Assembly (NCBI GenBank): GCA_945897655.1
Contig: CAMDHB010000024.1
Coordinates: 1-18,314 of the forward strand
DNA length: 18,314 bases
Origin: Pseudorhodobacter antarcticus
GTDB lineage: Bacteria; Pseudomonadota; Alphaproteobacteria; Rhodobacterales; Rhodobacteraceae
Direction of reading: 5' to 3'
In this document: piece by piece, positions 14,160 to 18,314 of the stretch
How the letters are laid out: each line of letters starts with the position of its first letter
How positions within the stretch are numbered: the first letter of the stretch is position 1
Translations under genes and position numbers: made by a program
The notes under the pieces: model-generated
The model's input: the letters and a program-made list of their open reading frames with translations, nothing else
The model's database searches: none
Told to the model about the DNA's origin: nothing

Positions 14160-14917
14160 TCGAGGTTTCACGCGAGGGGGCGGTTGCGCTGATCCGGCTG
14201 AACCGGCCCAAGCAGTTGAACGCGCTGAATTCGGCCTTGGCCGCGCAGATGATTGCGGCTGTGCGGGAGTTGGATGCCGATGTGGAGGTTGGCTGTCTGG
14301 TGATCACCGGCAATGAGCGTGCCTTTGCCGCCGGGGCGGATATTGCCGAGATGGCGGGGCTGTCGGCGCAGGAGATGGCGGCGCAGGACTTCTTTGGCGA
14401 GTGGGAGGTATTTGCGCGGTCGCGCAAGCCGAAGATCGCGGCGGTCAACGGTTATGCCCTGGGGGGCGGGTGCGAGTTGATGATGATGTGTGATTTCGCG
14501 ATTGCCGGTCAGGGGGCCAAGTTTGGTCAGCCCGAGGTCAAGCTGGGCGTGATGGCGGGGATTGGCGGGACGCAGCGGATGGCGCGGCTGATCGGTCGGG
14601 CGCGGGCTATGGACATGCATCTGACGGGGCGGATGATGGATGCCGCCGAGGCGTTGCAGGCGGGCCTGGTGGCGCGGGTTGTGCCGGACACCGAGGTTCT
14701 TCCGCAGGCGATGGAGGCGGCGCGGGTGATCGCGTCCTATTCTCGGCCTGCGGTGCGGCTGATCCGCGAGGCGATTGGCCGGGCCGAGGAGGTTTCGCTG
14801 GCCGAGGGGTTGCTGTTTGAGCGGCGGGTGTTTCACGGGTTGTTCGGCACGCCTGATCAGCAAGAGGGCATGGCGGCGTTTCTGGAAAAGCGTGCGGCGG
14901 TGTTTCGGGGCGATTGA
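14156..14917 (+). CDS. Enoyl-CoA hydratase (methacrylyl-CoA hydratase candidate)
   Basis: A 253-residue crotonase with both catalytic glutamates of true hydratases: Glu107 in ALGGGCELMMMCD and Glu127 in FGQPEVKLGVMAGIGGTQRM. The oxyanion-hole segment AFAAGADIAEM (56-66) is also standard, as are LNRPKQLNALN and the C-terminal helix MAAFLEKRAAVF. It adds water to a 2-enoyl-CoA. From its place directly after mmsB (4-bp overlap) and near the hydrolase it probably makes 3-hydroxyisobutyryl-CoA from methacrylyl-CoA, although short-chain crotonases are broad and it may also serve the other beta-oxidation limb. The next gene, a degenerate relative, starts 33 bp later, the largest gap in the operon. 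Confidence 0.92.
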   Translation: MIEVSREGAVALIRLNRPKQLNALNSALAAQMIAAVRELDADVEVGCLVITGNERAFAAGADIAEMAGLSAQEMAAQDFFGEWEVFARSRKPKIAAVNGYALGGGCELMMMCDFAIAGQGAKFGQPEVKLGVMAGIGGTQRMARLIGRARAMDMHLTGRMMDAAEALQAGLVARVVPDTEVLPQAMEAARVIASYSRPAVRLIREAIGRAEEVSLAEGLLFERRVFHGLFGTPDQQEGMAAFLEKRAAVFRGD

Positions 14918-14950
14918 CCGGGACCACGTCGCGAAAGGGAGGGAAGAAGG

Positions 14951-15757
14951 ATGGACGGGGCAGAATATCAGACGATTGTGCTGGCCTTTGAGGGACGGAT
15001 CGCGCGGCTGACACTGAACCGGCCCGACCGGTTGAACGCGCTGAACCCGCAGATGCTGGAGGAACTGGTGGACGCGCTGGAGCGGGTGCGGGCGCGAGAG
15101 GGGCTGAACGCGCTGTTCCTGCAGGGGTCGGGGCGGCTGTTCTCGGCCGGGGTCGATCTGGACACGCCGCATTTCATGGAGCACGTGGACGATCCGTCTG
15201 TGTTCGCGGGCTCACGGTTGTTGACCGGACAGCACCGGGTGATCACGGCGCTGTTTGAGCAGGACATCGTGACGATTGCGGCGCTGAATGGTCAGGCCTG
15301 CGGGGGTGGGGGCTTGGGGCTTGCGATGGCCTGTGACCTGCGGGTTTCTGTCAGGGCGGCGCGGTTCTGGATGGTGCCCCTGATGTTGGATGTGGTGCAG
15401 GATTTCGGGCTGTCGTGGATGGCGCAACGGGTCATCGGGCCGTCACGGGCGATGCAGATGGCGGTGCTGGGGCAGAAGGTCGATGCCGAGACGGCGCTGG
15501 TCTGGGGGCTGGTGAATGAGGTGGTCGAGGATCCGGGGGCGTTGGCGCTTCGGATGGACGCGCTGGCTGCGCAGATCGGTGGAATGGGCTCGGATGCGCT
15601 GCGGATGATGAAGATGGTGTTGCGCAACGGCGAGCGGAGCGATTTGCGCGGGCAGTTGGCGCTGGAGGCGGTGGCGAACGGACTGACCTTCCAGTCGGAC
15701 GAGTTCAAGGCCAAGAAGGCGGGCTATCTGGCGGCCCTGAAAGAGGGGCGGAAATGA
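14951..15757 (+). CDS. Crotonase-family protein lacking hydratase glutamates, isomerase-like
   Basis: A 268-residue crotonase-fold enzyme with the CoA/oxyanion elements GRLFSAGVDLD (61-71) and ACGGGGLGLAMACD (116-129). Neither hydratase glutamate is present. The first position falls in GGLGL, with one extra residue in the glycine run, and the second is Pro143 in FWMVPLMLDVVQDFGLSW. Asp151 (VQDFG) aligns with the catalytic Asp found in dienoyl-CoA isomerases, PaaG-type isomerases and 4-chlorobenzoyl-CoA dehalogenase. It is therefore unlikely to be a simple hydratase; double-bond isomerisation, hydrolysis or C-C cleavage are open options. The ATG has a GGAGGGAAGAAGG leader. The stop overlaps the oxidoreductase start (ATGA). 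Confidence 0.88.
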   Translation: MDGAEYQTIVLAFEGRIARLTLNRPDRLNALNPQMLEELVDALERVRAREGLNALFLQGSGRLFSAGVDLDTPHFMEHVDDPSVFAGSRLLTGQHRVITALFEQDIVTIAALNGQACGGGGLGLAMACDLRVSVRAARFWMVPLMLDVVQDFGLSWMAQRVIGPSRAMQMAVLGQKVDAETALVWGLVNEVVEDPGALALRMDALAAQIGGMGSDALRMMKMVLRNGERSDLRGQLALEAVANGLTFQSDEFKAKKAGYLAALKEGRK

Positions 15758-16809
15758 GTGGCGTGATGCGGGCGGCGCGGCTGCATGCGGGGGCGGGCGG
15801 ACAGGCGGAGTTGCGGCTGGATACCGATGTGCCAATCCCGGAGGCGGGGGCGGGTGAAGTGTTGATCCGGGTCAGGGCGTGCGGCCTGACCCAGGTGGAC
15901 CTGCTGACCAAGGATGGCCAGACCCCGCAAGAGGTGCTTCTGCCTCACATTTCCGGCACCGAGGTGGCGGGGGACATTGTGGTGCTGGGTGCGGGGGTGA
16001 CCGATTGGCAGGTTGGCGCGCGGGTGGTGGTGGACCCGATCATTGCCTGTCGGCACTGCGAAAACTGTATCCGGGGCGAGACAAATATGTGCCGCAACAG
16101 CCGGGTTTTTGGCGTGCAGACGGAGGGCGGTTATGCCGAATATGCGGTGGCCCCAGCGCGGCAATTGTGGATGCTGCCCGAGGGGCTGGACTATGCCGCT
16201 GCCGCCGCCGTGGCGGTGACGGGACCCACGGCATGGCACATGTTGCGCGACCGGGCAAAGGTGGTGCTGGGCGAGGATGTGCTGATCATCGCGGGTGGAT
16301 CGGGCATTGGTGTGCTGGGCATGCAGATCGCCAAGGCGGCGGGGGCGCGGGTGATTGCGACGGCGGGGGGCGCTGACAAGGTGCAGCGCTGTCTGGAGGT
16401 GGGCGCGGATTTCGCGGTGGATCACAACGACCCGACCTGGCCGCAGAAGGTGCGGCAGTTTACAGGTGGGCGGGGCGTCGACATCGTCTTTGAGCATGTC
16501 GGCCAGGCGACCTGGGAGGGCAGTCTGAAGGCGCTGGCGCGCGGTGGTCGGCTGGTCACTTGCGGCGTGCATTCGGGGTTCATGGTGGGGTTCAACCTGT
16601 GGCACCTGTTCGTCAAGGAACACACGCTGATCGGCTCTTTCGGCGGCACGCGGCGGGATTTTCTGGATGTGATGAAGATGGCCGGACAGGGCAACTTGCG
16701 GCAGGTGGTGCAACAGGTGGTGTCGTTGGCCGATGTGCCGATGGCGCAAGACCTGCTGCGGCAGCGCAAGGTTTTTGGCAAGCTGATGCTGGACCCGACA
16801 TTGGCCTGA
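15754..16809 (+). CDS. Zinc-type MDR alcohol dehydrogenase/quinone oxidoreductase
   Basis: A 351-residue medium-chain dehydrogenase/reductase with a GroES-like N-domain and a Rossmann C-domain. The structural zinc cluster is complete: CRHCENCIRGETNMC with Cys99, 102, 105 and 113. The catalytic zinc site is altered: Cys43 (RACGLTQVDL) remains, but the usual GHE is GTE with Thr69. The nucleotide motif is IIAGGSGIGVLGMQIAK (178-194), and DIVFEHVG (243-250) follows. It may be an NAD(P)-dependent reductase or dehydrogenase acting on an enoyl-CoA, ketone or 3-hydroxyacyl group. As the last operon gene and the only free nicotinamide oxidoreductase besides MmsB, it is a candidate for the otherwise missing 3-hydroxyacyl oxidation (speculative). 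It ends 15 bp from the convergent TetR gene. Confidence 0.88.
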   Translation: MSGVMRAARLHAGAGGQAELRLDTDVPIPEAGAGEVLIRVRACGLTQVDLLTKDGQTPQEVLLPHISGTEVAGDIVVLGAGVTDWQVGARVVVDPIIACRHCENCIRGETNMCRNSRVFGVQTEGGYAEYAVAPARQLWMLPEGLDYAAAAAVAVTGPTAWHMLRDRAKVVLGEDVLIIAGGSGIGVLGMQIAKAAGARVIATAGGADKVQRCLEVGADFAVDHNDPTWPQKVRQFTGGRGVDIVFEHVGQATWEGSLKALARGGRLVTCGVHSGFMVGFNLWHLFVKEHTLIGSFGGTRRDFLDVMKMAGQGNLRQVVQQVVSLADVPMAQDLLRQRKVFGKLMLDPTLA

Positions 16810-16810
16810 A

Positions 16811-16829
16811 GCAGGGCTACTGCCCTAGC
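16811..16829. terminator. Short stem-loop between convergent genes
   Basis: AGGGC-TACT-GCCCT (16813-16826) extends to seven pairs if A16827 is bulged (GC at 16811-16812 with GC at 16828-16829). It sits in the 15-bp gap and overlaps the TetR stop codon. There is no T-tract on either strand, so it is at best a weak bidirectional intrinsic terminator. Confidence 0.35.
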
Positions 16830-17454
16830 TTGCCGTCACGGCCCCGACCGAGCGCAGAACATGCGAGACCATCTGGTCGCAGATCTGATCCTTAGATAGA
16901 CGCGACGGCTCGCGGTACCAGGCGAAAATGAAGCTGACCATCCCGGTCACGACCTGACTGGCAACGGCGAGATCGTCAAATTCGAACACGCCGGCCTTCT
17001 TGCCTTCGGACAGGATCGCGCGGACCTGTGTGTCAATCTCGCGGCGCATGCGGGCAATTTCTTCGGCGACTTCGGTGGGCAGGTTCAACTGTTCGCGGAA
17101 GTAGATCGAGACGAATTTGTGCATGTCCAGCACGATCAGGGTGAACTGATGGGTGGCGAGCGACAGGGCCTCGGTCGGGGGCAGCGACTGTTCGATAACC
17201 CGGGTGGTGACGCCGAGCCATTCGCGCAGGGTGCGCCGGGCGATTTCGGACAAGAGCTCGGCCTTGTTCTTGAAGTGGTAATAGACAAAGGGCTTGGTCG
17301 CGCCGACGCTTTCGGCGATGTCGTCCATCGTTGTGGGCAGATAGCCGCGCGCATAAAACAGGTCCACTGCGCTTTGCAGGATCTTTTGGCGCTTCAACTC
17401 GCTGACCTCGTCCCAGACCGAGGCGGGTTTTGGGGTGTTTTGCGCTTTTGACAT
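16825..17454 (-). CDS. TetR/AcrR-family transcriptional regulator 1
   Basis: A 209-residue one-component repressor-type protein. The N-terminal TetR HTH spans about residues 20-68 (KRQKILQSAVDLFYARGY, then TTMDDIAESVGATKPFVYYHF). The C-domain with EEIARMRREIDTQVRAILSEGKKAGVF and VVTGMVSFIFAWYRE resembles acyl-CoA-responsive TetR members that control fatty-acid or steroid catabolism, such as KstR2-type and Bacillus FadR-type proteins. This is a family impression. The ATG at 17454 follows AAGGAAG at good spacing. It is convergent with the operon end and transcribed in the same direction as regulator 2, 72 bp downstream of it. By position it is a candidate repressor of the divergent region at 2944-3310, which has operator-like repeats; an acyl-CoA intermediate would be the natural inducer (inference). 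Confidence 0.93.
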   Translation of the reverse strand: MSKAQNTPKPASVWDEVSELKRQKILQSAVDLFYARGYLPTTMDDIAESVGATKPFVYYHFKNKAELLSEIARRTLREWLGVTTRVIEQSLPPTEALSLATHQFTLIVLDMHKFVSIYFREQLNLPTEVAEEIARMRREIDTQVRAILSEGKKAGVFEFDDLAVASQVVTGMVSFIFAWYREPSRLSKDQICDQMVSHVLRSVGAVTAS

Positions 17455-17493
17455 CTGTCTTCCTTGCAGGGCCTAACGGATACCATGAGAACC

Positions 17494-17514
17494 GGAATGG
17501 GGGCAATTCATTCC
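17494..17514. promoter_or_regulatory. Inverted repeat upstream of TetR regulator 1
   Basis: GGAATG-N9-CATTCC is a 21-bp dyad in the 72-bp gap between the two TetR genes, about 40 bp upstream of the regulator 1 start. It differs from the TAC-N6-GTA sites. It could be an autoregulatory operator or part of a weak terminator for regulator 2; no T-tract follows. Confidence 0.35.
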
Positions 17515-17526
17515 AAGGATCTGCTG

Positions 17527-18228
17527 CTACTGCGGCCGCGCGATGGCGCGGTTGACGAAGCCGGTCACGGCCTCGACATAGGCGGTGCTGGTCATGCCGC
17601 GTTTGCGGAATTTCCAGCGCTTGATGTACCAGTCTTGCAGCAAGGGCATGATCATGCCTGCGAGGGTCAGCGGCGGCAGGTCGATGAAGATGCCCTTGGT
17701 GATTCCGTCGGCGATGGCATCGGCCATCACCCGTTCGTTGTGCAGTTCGGATTGCAGCACGATGTCGCGGGCATCCTTGTCAAAGGCCTTGATTTCCAGA
17801 AAGGCAAAGGCGAACCAGCGTTGTAGAATGTCGGACACTTCGATGTGGCGCCGGATCAGCCCGTAAAGGCGCAGCGCCGGGTCATCCTGTTCGCCTTTGT
17901 CATAGGGCAGAATGGCATGTTCGACGGCATAATCGACCCCGGCCAGAATCATCCGAAGCAGAGTCTCTTTGCTTTCGACATAGTTATAGATCGCGCCCAT
18001 GCTGAGGCCGCTTGCCTCGGCCAGGTCGCGGGTGGTGGTGGAGTGAAAGCCCTTGCGACGACCGATGTCCAAGGCGGCCAGGATGATCTTTTCCAAGTTC
18101 GGTACGGCGACATGCTCTTTTTGTACGCGGATCGTGTCACCGAACTGGCGGAATATCACGGCGCAAAGCACGCCAGAGGTCAACTCGCGCGGACGCAATT
18201 GCAGCAGTGGGGTCGCGGTTACGTCCAA
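17527..18228 (-). CDS. TetR/AcrR-family transcriptional regulator 2
   Basis: A 233-residue TetR-type regulator when read from a TTG at 18228. The HTH domain is at about 44-92: NLEKIILAALDIGRRKGF, then TTTRDLAEASGLSMGAIYNYVESKETLL. The C-terminal ligand domain is not closely recognised; RHIEVSDILQRWFAFAFLEIKAF and LLQDWYIKRWKFRKRG stand out. The TTG is supported by AAGGGAG six bases upstream and by the absence of an in-frame ATG before the HTH. It leaves an unusually long N-terminal arm of about 43 residues; internal GTG starts at codons 20 or 24 would shorten it but lack a good site. A perfect palindrome lies 63 bp upstream, consistent with autoregulation or control of a gene beyond the right edge. 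Whether it controls the catabolic operon is unclear. Confidence 0.88.
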   Translation of the reverse strand: MDVTATPLLQLRPRELTSGVLCAVIFRQFGDTIRVQKEHVAVPNLEKIILAALDIGRRKGFHSTTTRDLAEASGLSMGAIYNYVESKETLLRMILAGVDYAVEHAILPYDKGEQDDPALRLYGLIRRHIEVSDILQRWFAFAFLEIKAFDKDARDIVLQSELHNERVMADAIADGITKGIFIDLPPLTLAGMIMPLLQDWYIKRWKFRKRGMTSTAYVEAVTGFVNRAIARPQ

Positions 18229-18290
18229 TCCTGTCTCCCTTAGCCCCCATTTAGCGGAATTGACAGAAACCGAAAGGGGGGGTACAAAAA

Positions 18291-18304
18291 AGCGAGCGCT
18301 CGCT
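18291..18304. promoter_or_regulatory. Perfect 14-bp palindrome, probable TetR operator
   Basis: AGCGAGCGCTCGCT is a perfect dyad, typical in size and form of TetR-family operators. On the minus strand a TTGAAA (18313-18308) precedes it, and the 17 bases after that hexamer (18307-18291) contain the whole palindrome, i.e. a repressor would sit in the promoter spacer. The matching -10 is weak (TTTTTG region). The site may also serve a divergent gene outside the window. Confidence 0.55.
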
Positions 18305-18314
18305 CACTTTCAAC

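Noticed and set aside
14156..15757. Two adjacent crotonase genes as a recent tandem duplication
   Set aside because: The proteins share only fold-level motifs and differ in both active-site blocks, so this is not a recent duplication.

Overview
The window looks like chromosomal DNA of a high-GC alphaproteobacterium, most likely a Rhodobacteraceae-type heterotroph. This is an inference from the strong G/C third-position bias, tight ATGA/GTGA gene overlaps and the character of the gene products; no rRNA or other taxonomic marker is present. There are no tRNAs, rRNAs, insertion sequences, phage genes or CRISPR arrays. Nearly all of the window is one catabolic locus.

Layout. (1) Positions 1-2943, minus strand: a three-gene unit of a CaiC-like acyl-CoA synthetase, a CUT2/RbsC-type ABC permease and the first 114 codons of its periplasmic binding protein, which runs off the left edge. 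(2) Positions 2944-3310: a 367-bp divergent control region. It has a TTGACA-type promoter on each strand, and a repeated TAC-N6-GTA motif sits inside the -35/-10 spacer of both. The ligase leader also carries an imperfect inverted repeat and a 17-bp tandem duplication of its start region. (3) Positions 3311-16809, plus strand: fourteen genes with gaps of at most 33 bp and many 4-bp overlaps. In order they are an acyl-CoA dehydrogenase, E1alpha, E1beta and E2 of a 2-oxoacid/acetoin dehydrogenase complex, two small hotdog (MaoC-type) proteins, a second CaiC-like CoA ligase, a thiolase, a second acyl-CoA dehydrogenase, 3-hydroxyisobutyryl-CoA hydrolase, 3-hydroxyisobutyrate dehydrogenase (mmsB), an enoyl-CoA hydratase, a divergent crotonase lacking the hydratase glutamates, and a zinc-type MDR oxidoreductase. 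(4) Positions 16825-18228, minus strand: two TetR-family regulators, convergent with the operon. A perfect 14-bp palindrome lies upstream of the outer one at the right edge.

How the genes may work together. The second acyl-CoA dehydrogenase, enoyl-CoA hydratase, 3-hydroxyisobutyryl-CoA hydrolase and MmsB form the distal valine route from isobutyryl-CoA to methylmalonate semialdehyde. The E1/E2 proteins could feed it from 2-oxoisovalerate, although their sequence is acetoin-dehydrogenase-like. The two ligases, first dehydrogenase, hotdog pair, crotonase and thiolase form a second, beta-oxidation-like limb that could release isobutyryl-CoA or a relative. With an ABC importer next to a CoA ligase, the simplest reading is uptake, CoA activation and complete breakdown of a branched carboxylic acid. 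The substrate cannot be named from the sequence. Missing from the window are the E3 (lipoamide dehydrogenase), mmsA, a 3-hydroxyacyl-CoA dehydrogenase and the ABC ATPase.
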